A DNA stretch of 64,000 nucleotides from Flavobacterium tegetincola DSM 22377 (GCF_000425485.1 NZ_KE384387.1:62001-126000); one strand, 5' to 3'; positions 7,047 to 16,504 are shown, counted from the first letter of the stretch. Translations and numbers: made by a program. Notes: generated by a model not told the origin, from the letters alone.

Positions 7047-8573
7047 ATGAGCACGACTAAAACTATTAAATCAGCCTTGATTTCGGTATTTTCGAAGGAA
7101 GGTTTGGAACCCATTGTTCGGAAACTACACGAACAAAACGTTACTTTTTACTCTACCGGAGGAACCGAAGAATTTATCAAAAACCTAGGCATTCCGGTGG
7201 TTGCCGTGGAAGATGTAACGAGTTATCCTTCTATTTTAGGCGGAAGAGTAAAAACATTACATCCTAAAATCTTTGGTGGAATCTTGAACCGTCAAGACCA
7301 CGAAGGCGATGTAAAGCAAATGGTAGAATTTGACATTCCGCAAATTGATTTGGTGATCGTAGACTTGTATCCTTTTGAAAAAACAGTAGCTTCGGGTGCT
7401 GATGAGTCAGATATTATTGAAAAAATAGACATCGGTGGAATTTCGTTGATTCGTGCTGCTGCAAAAAACTTTAAAGACACAGCTATCGTTGCTTCGGTGG
7501 ATGAATACGCAACTTTGTTGGACATGATTACCGAGCAAAATGGTGCTACAACTTTAGAAAACAGAAAATTATTGGCTACAAAAGCCTTTCATACTTCGTC
7601 TCATTACGATACGGCGATTTTTAATTATTTCAATAAAGAGGAAACTTTTTACAAAGAAAGTATCGCTAACGGACAAACCTTGCGTTACGGAGAAAATCCA
7701 CACCAGAAAGGATTTTTCTTTGGAGATTTTGACGGCATGTTCAAGAAATTACACGGAAAAGAATTGTCGTATAACAATTTATTAGACGTGGATGCTGCCG
7801 TAAACTTGATTAACGAATTTAAAAACGACGGACCGACTTTCGCTATTTTGAAACACAATAATGCTTGTGGTTTAGCAAGTCGTTCTACAATTAGTGAAGC
7901 GTATAATGCGGCTTTGGCTTGCGACCCGACTTCTGCTTTTGGAGGCGTTTTGATTTCGAATGTGGAAATTGATTTGGCAACAGCCCAAGAAATAAACAAA
8001 TTATTTTGTGAAGTAGTTATTGCTCCATCGTATAATGCGGAAGCAATTACCGTTTTGCAAGAAAAGAAAAACCGAATTATATTAGTTCAAAATGAAGTGG
8101 CTCTTCCAGAAAAACAAGTACGCACTTGTCTTAACGGACTGTTAATTCAAGACAGAAACACAATCACGGATACTAAAGACCACTTAAAAACCGTTACCAC
8201 TACGGAACCTACTGCCGAACAAATAGAAGATTTATTATTTGCTTCGAAAGTATGCAAGAACACAAAATCAAATACGATTGTTTTTGCAAAAAACGGCACG
8301 TTAATTGCTTCAGGGACCGGACAAACTTCTCGTGTAGATGCATTAAATCAAGCAGTAGAAAAAGCGAAAAACTTTGGATTTAGTCTTGAAGGTGCTGCAA
8401 TGGCAAGTGATGCTTTTTTCCCTTTCCCGGATTGTGTGGAATTGGCAAAAAATGCAGGAATAACTTCGGTAATTCAGCCCGGAGGCTCAATAAAAGATCA
8501 ATTAAGCATTGATTATTGCAACGAAAATAAACTTGCAATGGTATTTACAGGAACACGTCATTTCAAACATTAA
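7047..8573 (+). CDS. purH: Bifunctional AICAR formyltransferase / IMP cyclohydrolase
   Basis: Catalyses the last two steps of de novo purine synthesis: formyl transfer from 10-formyl-THF to AICAR, then ring closure to IMP. The 508 residues match the family. The N-terminal MGS-like cyclohydrolase domain (about 1-200) shows STGGTEEFI, SYPSILGGRVKTLHPKI and DLYPFEKTV. The transformylase domain begins with LRYGENPHQKGFF and contains LKHNNACGLA, with the catalytic Lys-His pair, and ASDAFFPFPDCVE near the C-terminus. It ends in GTRHFKH, the usual purH tail. It has its own promoter and is followed by mreB 52 nt later. Confidence 0.98.
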   Translation: MSTTKTIKSALISVFSKEGLEPIVRKLHEQNVTFYSTGGTEEFIKNLGIPVVAVEDVTSYPSILGGRVKTLHPKIFGGILNRQDHEGDVKQMVEFDIPQIDLVIVDLYPFEKTVASGADESDIIEKIDIGGISLIRAAAKNFKDTAIVASVDEYATLLDMITEQNGATTLENRKLLATKAFHTSSHYDTAIFNYFNKEETFYKESIANGQTLRYGENPHQKGFFFGDFDGMFKKLHGKELSYNNLLDVDAAVNLINEFKNDGPTFAILKHNNACGLASRSTISEAYNAALACDPTSAFGGVLISNVEIDLATAQEINKLFCEVVIAPSYNAEAITVLQEKKNRIILVQNEVALPEKQVRTCLNGLLIQDRNTITDTKDHLKTVTTTEPTAEQIEDLLFASKVCKNTKSNTIVFAKNGTLIASGTGQTSRVDALNQAVEKAKNFGFSLEGAAMASDAFFPFPDCVELAKNAGITSVIQPGGSIKDQLSIDYCNENKLAMVFTGTRHFKH

Positions 8574-8579
8574 TTTGTT

Positions 8580-8587
8580 TAACTTTG
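8580..8587 (+). promoter_or_regulatory. Putative -7 box upstream of mreB
   Basis: TAACTTTG fits TAnnTTTG and lies 38 nt before the mreB start, just after the purH stop. No TTG is found 17-23 nt upstream, so the -33 part is missing or diverged. Confidence 0.4.
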
Positions 8588-8625
8588 CACGTTCATTTAT
8601 AATAACTTAAACCCACAATAAAAGT

Positions 8626-9654
8626 ATGGGATTTTTTGATTTCATGACCGAGGATATTGCGATTGACCTTGGAACCGCGAATACACTAATCATTCACAAC
8701 GACAAAGTAGTGATTGACAGTCCATCCATAGTTGCTCGAGACCGAATTTCAGGTAAGATTATTGCTGTTGGAAAGGAAGCCAATTTGATGCAGGGTAAAA
8801 CTCATGATAACATAAAAACCATACGTCCGTTAAAAGACGGAGTTATTGCGGATTTTGATGCATCAGAGAAAATGATAAGCATGTTTATCAAAAGTATTCC
8901 TGCATTAAAAAAACGTCTTTTTACGCCCGCCTTGAGAATGGTGGTTTGTATTCCTTCTGGAATTACGGAAGTGGAAATGCGTGCGGTAAAAGAATCTTGT
9001 GAACGTGTAAACGGAAAAGAAGTATATTTAATTCACGAGCCAATGGCTGCTGCAATAGGTATTGGAGTAGACATCATGCAACCAAAAGGAAACATGATTG
9101 TGGACATTGGAGGTGGAACTACAGAAATTGCCGTAATCGCTTTAGGTGGAATTGTGTGTGACAAATCGGTTAAAATTGCCGGTGACGTTTTTACAAATGA
9201 CATCGTTTATTACATGCGAACACAGCACAACCTTTTTGTAGGAGAAGGAACGGCAGAAAAAATCAAAATTGAAATTGGTGCTGCTATTGAGAATCTAGAA
9301 ACCCCACCCGATGATATGTCGGTTCAAGGTCGAGATTTATTGACTGGAAAACCAAAACAAGTAGAAGTTTCTTACAGAGAAATTGCCAAAGCTTTGGACA
9401 AATCAATTCAGCGAATTGAGGATGCAGTAATGGAAACTTTATCGCAAACGCCACCTGAATTAGCAGCGGATATATACAATACAGGAATTTATCTTGCTGG
9501 TGGAGGTTCGATGTTACGAGGTTTAGACAAACGTATTTCTCAAAAAACAGATTTACCAGTTTACATTGCCGAAGACCCATTAAGAGCAGTAGTTCGTGGA
9601 ACGGGAATGGCATTGAAAAACCTAAATAAGTTTAGAAGCATCTTAATTAAATAA
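8626..9654 (+). CDS. mreB: Rod shape-determining protein MreB
   Basis: Actin-like cytoskeletal ATPase that positions the elongation machinery under the inner membrane. The 342-residue length is normal. Nucleotide-binding motifs are visible: IDLGTANTLI near residue 12 (phosphate 1), MIVDIGGGTTEIAVIALGG near 160 (phosphate 2), and YLAGGGSMLRGLD near 290 (adenosine). The N-terminal MGFFDFMTEDIAIDL supplies the usual amphipathic start. It heads the operon mreB-mreC-mreD-mrdA-rodA, but a 95-nt gap with a perfect hairpin separates it from mreC, which may allow higher mreB expression. Confidence 0.98.
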   Translation: MGFFDFMTEDIAIDLGTANTLIIHNDKVVIDSPSIVARDRISGKIIAVGKEANLMQGKTHDNIKTIRPLKDGVIADFDASEKMISMFIKSIPALKKRLFTPALRMVVCIPSGITEVEMRAVKESCERVNGKEVYLIHEPMAAAIGIGVDIMQPKGNMIVDIGGGTTEIAVIALGGIVCDKSVKIAGDVFTNDIVYYMRTQHNLFVGEGTAEKIKIEIGAAIENLETPPDDMSVQGRDLLTGKPKQVEVSYREIAKALDKSIQRIEDAVMETLSQTPPELAADIYNTGIYLAGGGSMLRGLDKRISQKTDLPVYIAEDPLRAVVRGTGMALKNLNKFRSILIK

Positions 9655-9673
9655 AAAAAATAAATCTTTAAAC

Positions 9674-9725
9674 ATTCCAAATTTCAACATATACTTTAAA
9701 AAGTGCTACTCTTGAAATTTGGAAT
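9674..9725 (+). repeat. 14-bp perfect inverted repeat between mreB and mreC
   Basis: ATTCCAAATTTCAA (9674-9687) and TTGAAATTTGGAAT (9712-9725) are exact reverse complements around a 24-nt loop. There is no T run afterwards. It may stabilise the mreB 3' end or attenuate transcription into mreC; this is inference. Confidence 0.7.
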
Positions 9726-9749
9726 TTGAGTTTTATATATTGATAACTT

Positions 9750-10580
9750 ATGCAGCAAATATTTAATTTTATATTTAAAAACAGCTATCGATTGCTGTTT
9801 TTGCTGCTTTTGGGAATTTCCCTTAGCTTGACGGTTCAGTCCCATTCGTACCATAAAAGTAAAGTTATTACTTCAGCTAATTTTTTAACCGGCGGCGTAT
9901 ATTCGCAGTTGAATTCTATTGATGAATATTTCAGCTTACGATCTAGAAATGAAGAGTTGGCATTGGAAAATGCGCGTTTAAAATCGATTCTTTTTAATCA
10001 AGTAGATTCACTTAATCTCGATAAAATTGATACGGTTCCCGGTTTTAAAAGAACAAATGTGATTGTTTCAAAAATCATTCACAATTCCTATAGCTCGACA
10101 GAAAATTACTTAACGCTTCATGCCGGCTCTAACAATGGAGTAAAAACGGATATGGGAGTAATCAATGATTTGGGAATTGTGGGTATCATAGAAAAAACAT
10201 CGCCACGATATGCTACAGTATTGAGTGTTTTAAACACAAAATCAAGGATTAATGCCAAATTTAAGAAATCCAATCATTTTGGTTCTTTAACTTGGAATGG
10301 AAAAAATACTGGTTTTGTTCAGCTTACTGACGTGCCTCGTTTGGCTTCCACTATTCGAAAAGGAGACACGATTGTTACAGGTGCAGAATCGCGGATTTTT
10401 CCAGAAAACATAAATATTGGTACTGTTTACAAAATATATATTGACGACAAAACCAATTATTACACCATTGATGTCAAGTTATTCAATGACATGACTAATT
10501 TAGGCCATGTGTACATCATAAAAGATAACGAAAGAGAAGAATTATTGCAACTCGAAAAAGAAACCAAGAAAAATGAATAG
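9750..10580 (+). CDS. mreC: Rod shape-determining protein MreC
   Basis: Periplasmic scaffold of the elongasome that binds PBP2 and links it to MreB. The 276-residue product has one N-terminal membrane segment (YRLLFLLLLGISLSLTV), a coiled-coil region about residues 55-90 (LRSRNEELALENARLKSILF), and a beta-rich MreC core with AGSNNGVKTDMGVIN and VGIIEKTSPRYATVLSVL. The acidic/basic C-terminus overlaps the mreD start by 8 nt, showing translational coupling. Confidence 0.95.
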   Translation: MQQIFNFIFKNSYRLLFLLLLGISLSLTVQSHSYHKSKVITSANFLTGGVYSQLNSIDEYFSLRSRNEELALENARLKSILFNQVDSLNLDKIDTVPGFKRTNVIVSKIIHNSYSSTENYLTLHAGSNNGVKTDMGVINDLGIVGIIEKTSPRYATVLSVLNTKSRINAKFKKSNHFGSLTWNGKNTGFVQLTDVPRLASTIRKGDTIVTGAESRIFPENINIGTVYKIYIDDKTNYYTIDVKLFNDMTNLGHVYIIKDNEREELLQLEKETKKNE

Positions 10581-11079
10581 TGCTTTATTTACCAATATTG
10601 CTCGCTTTATATTTTTGCTGATACTGCAAGTTGCAGTTTTCAACAAGATGGACTTTTTGGGTTACATCAATCCATATCCGTATATATTATTTATCTTACT
10701 CTATCCCGTAAACGGCAATAAATACGGTTTGTTGTTTTCAAGTTTTTTACTGGGAATTATAATGGATCTTTTTTGCAATTCTGGAGGCGTTCATGCTACG
10801 GCAGCGATTAGCTTAGCAGCGATGCGACCAACGTTTTTCAAGTTTTCATTTGGGGTGAGTTATGAATATCAAACCATAAAAATTAACGATAAAATAACAC
10901 CTGAACGTTTTTCTTTTATAGCAATATCGGTTGTTTCTCATCACTTTATCTTATTTTTGCTTGAAGCATTCCGAATGACCTACTTCTTTGAAGTTTTACT
11001 TCGTACCTTATTCAGCACGCTGTTTACTCTTTTAATTTGCATCCTATTAATTTATTTATTTAAGCCTACCAGACGATGA
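10573..11079 (+). CDS. mreD: Rod shape-determining protein MreD
   Basis: Small polytopic inner membrane protein of the elongasome. The 168 residues contain about five hydrophobic segments (ARFIFLLILQVAVF, YPYILFILLYPV, LLFSSFLLGIIMDLF, ISVVSHHFILFLLEAF, LLICILLIYLF). The motif LLGIIMDLFCNSGGVHA is typical of the family. It overlaps mreC by 8 nt and the following mrdA by 4 nt (ATGA). Confidence 0.9.
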   Translation: MNSALFTNIARFIFLLILQVAVFNKMDFLGYINPYPYILFILLYPVNGNKYGLLFSSFLLGIIMDLFCNSGGVHATAAISLAAMRPTFFKFSFGVSYEYQTIKINDKITPERFSFIAISVVSHHFILFLLEAFRMTYFFEVLLRTLFSTLFTLLICILLIYLFKPTRR

Positions 11080-12935
11080 GAAAAGTCCTACTCCCCACCA
11101 TCATTATAGTTTCCGCTCTTTTGATTTTGGCGCGGCTTTTCTATTTGCAAATTGTTGACGAATCGCTGAAATTAAAGTCGGACAATAATGCCATTAAAAT
11201 CAACTATGAATACCCGGAACGTGGTTATATCTACGATCGAAACGACAAACTTATTGTTGCCAATCAACCGTCCTACGATATTATGGTTACACCAAAAGAT
11301 GTCAAAAATATTGACACTCTTGAACTTTGTAAACTTTTAAATATTACAAAAGTAGATTTTCTACGTATCGTTGAAAAAGCTCGCGTTTACAGCCCACGAC
11401 TTCCTTCAGTATTTTTGCCACAGCTTAACAAAAGAGAATATGCGGCATTTCAAGAAAAACAACGCAAGTTTCAAGGTTTTGAGATTGTAAAACGATCCTT
11501 ACGCGATTATCAAACTCATGCTGGATCCAATATATTTGGCTTTATTACACAAGTAAATGATAAAATTATTCAGGACAACTCCTATTACAGAAGCGGTGAT
11601 TTAATTGGTCGCCAAGGTGTGGAACAAGAATACGAAAATGTTTTACGTGGTGTTAAAGGCGTTAAATACCGACAAAGAGACAAGTTCAATAAAGATATTG
11701 GTTCTTACAAAGAAGGGAAATTTGATACTATTGCCGTTCAAGGAGAAGATATTAAATTAACCATTGACATTGCGTTACAAGAATACGGTGAAGAATTAAT
11801 GCTAAACAAACGGGGTGGAATAGTTGCTATTGAACCAAGCACTGGTGAAATTCTTGCATTAGTTACCGCGCCTTCTTACGATCCTTCTACTTTAGTGGGT
11901 AGAGAACGTTCTAGAAATTACACCAAATTATACAATGATTCCATTGCAAAACCTCTGTTTGATCGTGCGCTTTTAGGAGAATTCCCTCCGGGTTCACCAT
12001 TTAAAATTCTTACGGGATTAGTAGCTTTACAAGAAGGCGTGATAGACGAACAAACTACTTTTTACTGTAATCACGGTTTTAGTTACGGTCGCGGACGTTT
12101 TATGCGTTGCCATGGTTCAGGACCTCACCAACTGCTCAATGGTATTTCGCAATCGTGCAATACTTACTTTGCGCAAGCGTTCATGAAAACAATTGACAAG
12201 TACAAAAGTCCATCCGCTGCTGTAGACATTTGGAGCAACCACATCAAAAGCTTTGGTTTAGGCGCTTTTATGGGCTATGATTTGCCTACAGGAAAAAGGG
12301 GTTTAATACCAAGCTCTAAAATCTACGAACGCATTTATCCCAACGGCGGATGGAGAAGCACCACGATCATCTCAAACTCTATTGGTCAAGGGGAAGTTTT
12401 AATGACGCCGATTCAATTGGCTAATATGATGGCGGCTGTAGCCAATGAAGGACATTATTTTACGCCCCACATTGTAAAGAAAATAAAAGACCATTCAATT
12501 GACAAGAAATTCACTACAAAGCACCAGACAACGGTGGACAAGCATTATTTCAAACCCGTGATTGAAGGTCTATTTGCCGTATACAATGGCGGAACTGCAA
12601 ATAGTTTGCGTATTGAAGGAATTGACATTTGTGGAAAAACAGGTACAGCAGAAAACTATTCAAAGATAAACGGTAAAAGAACACAGCTTACGGATCACTC
12701 CATATTTGTGGCATTTGCTCCCAAAGACAATCCAAAAATTGCCATCGCAGTTTTGGTAGAAAATGGATATTATGGTGCACGAAACGCCGGACCCATTGCC
12801 AGTTTGATGATTGAAAAATATTTAAAAGGAACCATATCGCGTAAGGATTTGGAAGTAAAAATATACAGCAACGATTTGCAAAAAGAATATGCAAAATACA
12901 TCAGCGGTCAACCCTTTGGTATAAACGGACGATAA
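11076..12935 (+). CDS. mrdA: Penicillin-binding protein 2 (elongation transpeptidase)
   Basis: Class B PBP that cross-links peptidoglycan during lateral wall growth with RodA. The 619 residues include an N-terminal membrane anchor (VLLPTIIIVSALLILARLFY), a dimerisation/pedestal domain beginning with the conserved YPERGYIYDRN, and the transpeptidase domain. Active-site motifs are intact: SPFK with the nucleophile Ser about residue 307, SCN in SQSCNTYFAQ, and KTG in CGKTGTAEN. The start overlaps mreD by 4 nt and rodA follows after one base. Confidence 0.97.
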   Translation: MRKVLLPTIIIVSALLILARLFYLQIVDESLKLKSDNNAIKINYEYPERGYIYDRNDKLIVANQPSYDIMVTPKDVKNIDTLELCKLLNITKVDFLRIVEKARVYSPRLPSVFLPQLNKREYAAFQEKQRKFQGFEIVKRSLRDYQTHAGSNIFGFITQVNDKIIQDNSYYRSGDLIGRQGVEQEYENVLRGVKGVKYRQRDKFNKDIGSYKEGKFDTIAVQGEDIKLTIDIALQEYGEELMLNKRGGIVAIEPSTGEILALVTAPSYDPSTLVGRERSRNYTKLYNDSIAKPLFDRALLGEFPPGSPFKILTGLVALQEGVIDEQTTFYCNHGFSYGRGRFMRCHGSGPHQLLNGISQSCNTYFAQAFMKTIDKYKSPSAAVDIWSNHIKSFGLGAFMGYDLPTGKRGLIPSSKIYERIYPNGGWRSTTIISNSIGQGEVLMTPIQLANMMAAVANEGHYFTPHIVKKIKDHSIDKKFTTKHQTTVDKHYFKPVIEGLFAVYNGGTANSLRIEGIDICGKTGTAENYSKINGKRTQLTDHSIFVAFAPKDNPKIAIAVLVENGYYGARNAGPIASLMIEKYLKGTISRKDLEVKIYSNDLQKEYAKYISGQPFGINGR

Positions 12936-12936
12936 G

Positions 12937-14190
12937 ATGAAAAACCAAAGTACTCGAAATAATATCGATTGGATGGTAGTCACACTTTACATCATTTTAG
13001 TGGCGATGGGTTGGCTCAATATTTACTCAGCCTCATTGCCTCTAGAGGAAACTTCCATTTTTGATTTAAGTCAGATCTATGGAAAGCAATTGCTTTTTAT
13101 ACTCATCAGCATTCCTTTAATTATTGTTATTCTGTCCATCGACGGAAAATTTTTCGAGAAATTTTCAAGTATTATTTTTATAGTTGCACTGTTATCTCTT
13201 GCAGGACTCTTTGTTTTTGGTAAAGAAATTAAAGGACAAACCAACTGGTATTCCTTCGGATCCTTTAGTTTACAACCTGCTGAGTTTGCAAAATTTGCCA
13301 CAGCACTTGCCTTATCCAAGTATATGGGTAATGTTCAGGTCAATTTAAGTATTCCTAAATTTCAGTATCAGGCCTTAGGGATTATTTTTCTTCCCGTAAT
13401 GCTTATTGCACCACATGATCCAGGGAGTGCTTTAATCTTTAGTTCTTTGACTTTAGTATTGTACCGCGAAGGATTACCAGCGTGGTACCTTTGGACTGGT
13501 TTTATAGCGATCATCGTTTTCATATGTAGTTTGCTTTTTGAACCCCTTTATATAGTTTTGGCAGCACTTGTAATTACAATTTTATTGTATTTCAGATCAC
13601 GACCGATGAACCGAAATATAGTTCTGAGTAGTATTGTTTTTGTATTGGTCACTGCTTTTACTTTTTCTGTAGATTATGTTTTTGAAAGTGTCTTCCAGCA
13701 GCACCATAGAGATCGATTTAATATTTTGCTAGGAAAGGAAGTTGATATGAAAGGTATTGGATACAACATTAACCAATCCAAAATTGCAGTAGGTTCTGGT
13801 GGCTGGACCGGAAAAGGATTTCTAGAAGGTACACAAACCAAAGGTGGCTTTGTGCCTGAACAACACACGGATTACATCTTTACAACAGTTGGAGAAGAAT
13901 GGGGTTTTGCCGGTTCGATTGTAGTTATTGCCTTATTTATTGCATTAATTTTACGGATTTTATATTTGGCCGAACGCCAAAAGACCAAGTTCAGTCGAGT
14001 CTATGGTTATTGCGTAGCCTCTATTTTGTTCATCCACTTCTTTATAAACACGGCAATGGTTTTGGGACTATTCCCAACCGTAGGAGTTCCGTTACCGATG
14101 TTTTCTTACGGAGGTTCTGGACTTTTATCTTTCACGATTTTAATCTTTATTTTCGTGAAAATGGATGCCAATAAAGTTAATGAATGGTAA
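12937..14190 (+). CDS. rodA: Rod shape-determining glycosyltransferase RodA (SEDS)
   Basis: SEDS-family peptidoglycan polymerase working with PBP2. The 417 residues carry about ten membrane helices. Family motifs include YGKQLLFILISIPLI, SLQPAEFAKFATALALSKYM, the extracellular loop GWTGKGFLEGTQTKGGFVPE with QHTDYIFTTVGEEWGF (catalytic Asp region), and GVPLPMFSYGGSGLL near the C-terminus. It is the last gene of the mre operon. An inverted repeat starts immediately after its stop, but no T-tract terminator is seen. Confidence 0.97.
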   Translation: MKNQSTRNNIDWMVVTLYIILVAMGWLNIYSASLPLEETSIFDLSQIYGKQLLFILISIPLIIVILSIDGKFFEKFSSIIFIVALLSLAGLFVFGKEIKGQTNWYSFGSFSLQPAEFAKFATALALSKYMGNVQVNLSIPKFQYQALGIIFLPVMLIAPHDPGSALIFSSLTLVLYREGLPAWYLWTGFIAIIVFICSLLFEPLYIVLAALVITILLYFRSRPMNRNIVLSSIVFVLVTAFTFSVDYVFESVFQQHHRDRFNILLGKEVDMKGIGYNINQSKIAVGSGGWTGKGFLEGTQTKGGFVPEQHTDYIFTTVGEEWGFAGSIVVIALFIALILRILYLAERQKTKFSRVYGYCVASILFIHFFINTAMVLGLFPTVGVPLPMFSYGGSGLLSFTILIFIFVKMDANKVNEW

Positions 14191-14228
14191 TACAAACGCG
14201 GTGATTTAGATTTTCTTTACCGTTTGTA
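14191..14228. repeat. Inverted repeat between rodA and the HMG-CoA reductase promoter
   Basis: TACAAACG (14191-14198) and CGTTTGTA (14221-14228) are exact reverse complements. The first arm starts right after the rodA stop and the second ends six bases before the TAnnTTTG box at 14234. It covers the region where the -33 element should be, so it could act as an operator; a weak terminator is the alternative. Confidence 0.5.
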
Positions 14229-14233
14229 AACCG

Positions 14234-14241
14234 TATCTTTG
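14234..14241 (+). promoter_or_regulatory. -7 box of the HMG-CoA reductase gene
   Basis: TATCTTTG matches TAnnTTTG. The coding frame could be extended to a GTG-like start at 14241, inside the box, so the ATG at 14262 is the sensible start. No TTG is found at the usual upstream distance. Confidence 0.55.
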
Positions 14242-14261
14242 TGCAACTTATTTTGTCTCAA

Positions 14262-15578
14262 ATGAAAAACAACATCGACGGATTTTCGAAGCTTACGAAA
14301 GAAAAAAAAATTGACTGGATTGCAGCGACTTATTTTTCAGAACCTGAAAAGGCCACCCAACTCATCAAAAGTTATTGGAATGCTGATGCAAAACTGCAAC
14401 AACTCCACGATGATTTTATCGAAAATACCATTACCAACTTTTACCTGCCCTTAGGAATTGCTCCCAATTTTTTAATAAACGGGAAATATTACACTGTTCC
14501 TATGGCAATCGAAGAAAGTTCAGTAGTTGCCGCTGCTGCTAAATCTGCCAAATATTGGAGCGAACGTGGCGGCTTCAAAGCAACTGTTTTCAATACCGAA
14601 AAAATTGGACAAGTACATTTCATGTTCAATGGAAATCCGGAAAAACTGAAGACGTTTTTCACAGAAATAAAATCTAAATTCTTTAAAGATACTGAAGCAA
14701 CGACTGCCAATATGCAAAAGCGTGGCGGTGGAATTGTAGACATTATACTAGTAGATAAAACAGCCGCTTTAGAAAATTACTACCAATTGCATGCTACTTT
14801 TCAGACAAAAGATTCAATGGGAGCTAATTTCATTAATTCTTGTTTGGAGCAATTTGCAAAAACGTTGAAGAGAGAAGCCGTCGCTCATGCTGAATTTTCA
14901 TCCGCAGAAAAAGACATTGAAGTCATAATGAGTATCCTTTCCAATTACGTGCAGAACTGCATTGTTCGTGTGGAAGTTTCGTGCCCAATTGCTGATTTAG
15001 CTGAAAAAAACATAACCAATCCACGTGAATTTGCCGAAAAGATGCTAACTGCTATTCGCATAGCCGAAGTGGAACCGTACCGTGCCGTAACGCATAATAA
15101 AGGAATCATGAACGGCATTGATGCTGTAGTTTTGGCAACAGGAAACGATTTCCGCGCTGTAGAAGCTGGAGTTCATGCCTACGCTTCAAAAGACGGCCAA
15201 TATACAAGTTTATCGCATGCTAAGATTGAGAACGATACCTTTAGCTATTGGATGGAAGTGCCGCTTGCCTTGGGAACCGTAGGCGGACTGACGAGTTTAC
15301 ATCCAATGGTTAAATTGGCATTGGAAATGTTAGAAAAACCGTCGGCTCAAGAATTAATGCAAATTGTGGCTGCAACCGGATTGGCTCAAAATTTTGCTGC
15401 TCTTCGTTCCTTAACTACAACTGGTATTCAGGAAGGCCACATGAAAATGCACTTAGGAAATATCATCAATCAGTTTGAAGCTACGCCACAAGAACGAACG
15501 ATTATTGAACAGCACTTTGATACTAATGCGGTTTCGCACGCTGCAGTGGTGACCTTTATTGAAAACTTACGAAAATAA
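14262..15578 (+). CDS. mvaA: Class II hydroxymethylglutaryl-CoA reductase
   Basis: Reduces HMG-CoA to mevalonate, committing carbon to isoprenoids by the mevalonate route. The catalytic residues are recognisable: Glu in PMAIEESSVVAAAA near residue 85, Lys in HNKGIMNGIDA, Asp in ATGNDFRAVEAGVHAYAS, and His in EGHMKMHLGNI near the C-terminus. The DFRAVEAG motif and ~438-residue length mark the class II (bacterial) enzyme. It is followed after 11 nt by a GYDIA-type GHMP kinase, so both should be cotranscribed. The direction of the reaction (biosynthetic) is inferred from the other mevalonate genes at 39.5-42 kb. Confidence 0.95.
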   Translation: MKNNIDGFSKLTKEKKIDWIAATYFSEPEKATQLIKSYWNADAKLQQLHDDFIENTITNFYLPLGIAPNFLINGKYYTVPMAIEESSVVAAAAKSAKYWSERGGFKATVFNTEKIGQVHFMFNGNPEKLKTFFTEIKSKFFKDTEATTANMQKRGGGIVDIILVDKTAALENYYQLHATFQTKDSMGANFINSCLEQFAKTLKREAVAHAEFSSAEKDIEVIMSILSNYVQNCIVRVEVSCPIADLAEKNITNPREFAEKMLTAIRIAEVEPYRAVTHNKGIMNGIDAVVLATGNDFRAVEAGVHAYASKDGQYTSLSHAKIENDTFSYWMEVPLALGTVGGLTSLHPMVKLALEMLEKPSAQELMQIVAATGLAQNFAALRSLTTTGIQEGHMKMHLGNIINQFEATPQERTIIEQHFDTNAVSHAAVVTFIENLRK

Positions 15579-15589
15579 ATAGTAGTTCC

Positions 15590-16504
15590 TTGACAAAAAC
15601 ATTCTACAGTAACGGAAAACTTTTGATGACCGGAGAATATGTAGTTCTTGATGGTGCCAAAGCATTCGCTCTGCCTACCAAAATGGGACAAGATTTAGTG
15701 GTTTCAGAGACGGACGCGATTGGAAATATCCACTGGAAAAGCTTTGACGCGGACCAATCCATTTGGTTTGAAGGGAATTTGGCAATGGAGGCAATCGTTG
15801 CTAAAACATTTACAGATGACAAACCAAGTATTACTAAGGTTTTACAAAACATATTATTTGAAGCCCATCAATTAAATCCAACGGTTTTAAGTAATAAGGG
15901 GTTTTCTATAACTACGCACTTGACATTTCCACGACATTGGGGTTTGGGAACTTCATCTACATTAATCAATAATGTAGCAACGTGGTTCGAAATTAACGCT
16001 TTTGAGTTGCTTAAGAATAGTTTTGGAGGCAGTGGTTATGATATTGCCAACGCTCAAAATAACTCGCCAATTTGTTTCCAAATCGTTGCAGGAAAACCTA
16101 CAATTGAGTTGGTCCATTTTAATCCCGAATTTAAGGAAAACCTTTATTTTCTTTACTTGAATCAAAAGCAAGATAGCAAAGCTGCTATTGCAATGTATCA
16201 TGAAAAGCAACATGACATACATCCTAACATTGCTATCATAAATTCAATTACGACTGAAATTAAAGCAGGTGTGAATAAAGAGCGATTCCAATATTTACTA
16301 GAAAAACATGAAGCTTTACTGAGCGGCATTCTAGAAATGAAAACCGTAAAAGAGCGCTTCTTTAATGATTTTGAAGGCACAATAAAGAGTCTTGGCGCTT
16401 GGGGTGGCGATTTTGTATTAGTCGTCAGTGAAACCAACCCAAAAAGTTACTTTGAAGAAAAAGGTTTCACCACTCTACTTCCCTACCACGAAATGATCTT
16501 ATAA
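15590..16504 (+). CDS. GYDIA-type GHMP kinase, probable mevalonate-pathway kinase
   Basis: GHMP-superfamily small-molecule kinase. The N-terminus FYSNGKLLMTGEYVVLDGA is the GHMP motif 1 region, PRHWGLGTSSTLIN is the phosphate-binding motif 2, GGSGYDIANAQ gives the subfamily its name, and LGAWGGDFVLVV is the C-terminal motif 3. The start is a TTG at 15590, because motif 1 begins four residues later and no ATG is available. It lies 11 nt after HMG-CoA reductase, and since a mevalonate kinase and MvaD are encoded elsewhere in the window, phosphomevalonate kinase is the most likely role. That is inference. Confidence 0.85.
   Translation: MTKTFYSNGKLLMTGEYVVLDGAKAFALPTKMGQDLVVSETDAIGNIHWKSFDADQSIWFEGNLAMEAIVAKTFTDDKPSITKVLQNILFEAHQLNPTVLSNKGFSITTHLTFPRHWGLGTSSTLINNVATWFEINAFELLKNSFGGSGYDIANAQNNSPICFQIVAGKPTIELVHFNPEFKENLYFLYLNQKQDSKAAIAMYHEKQHDIHPNIAIINSITTEIKAGVNKERFQYLLEKHEALLSGILEMKTVKERFFNDFEGTIKSLGAWGGDFVLVVSETNPKSYFEEKGFTTLLPYHEMIL

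Noticed and set aside
14191..14228. Terminator of the mre operon
   Set aside because: Only an 8-bp stem and no T run after it; kept as an inverted repeat, not as a terminator.
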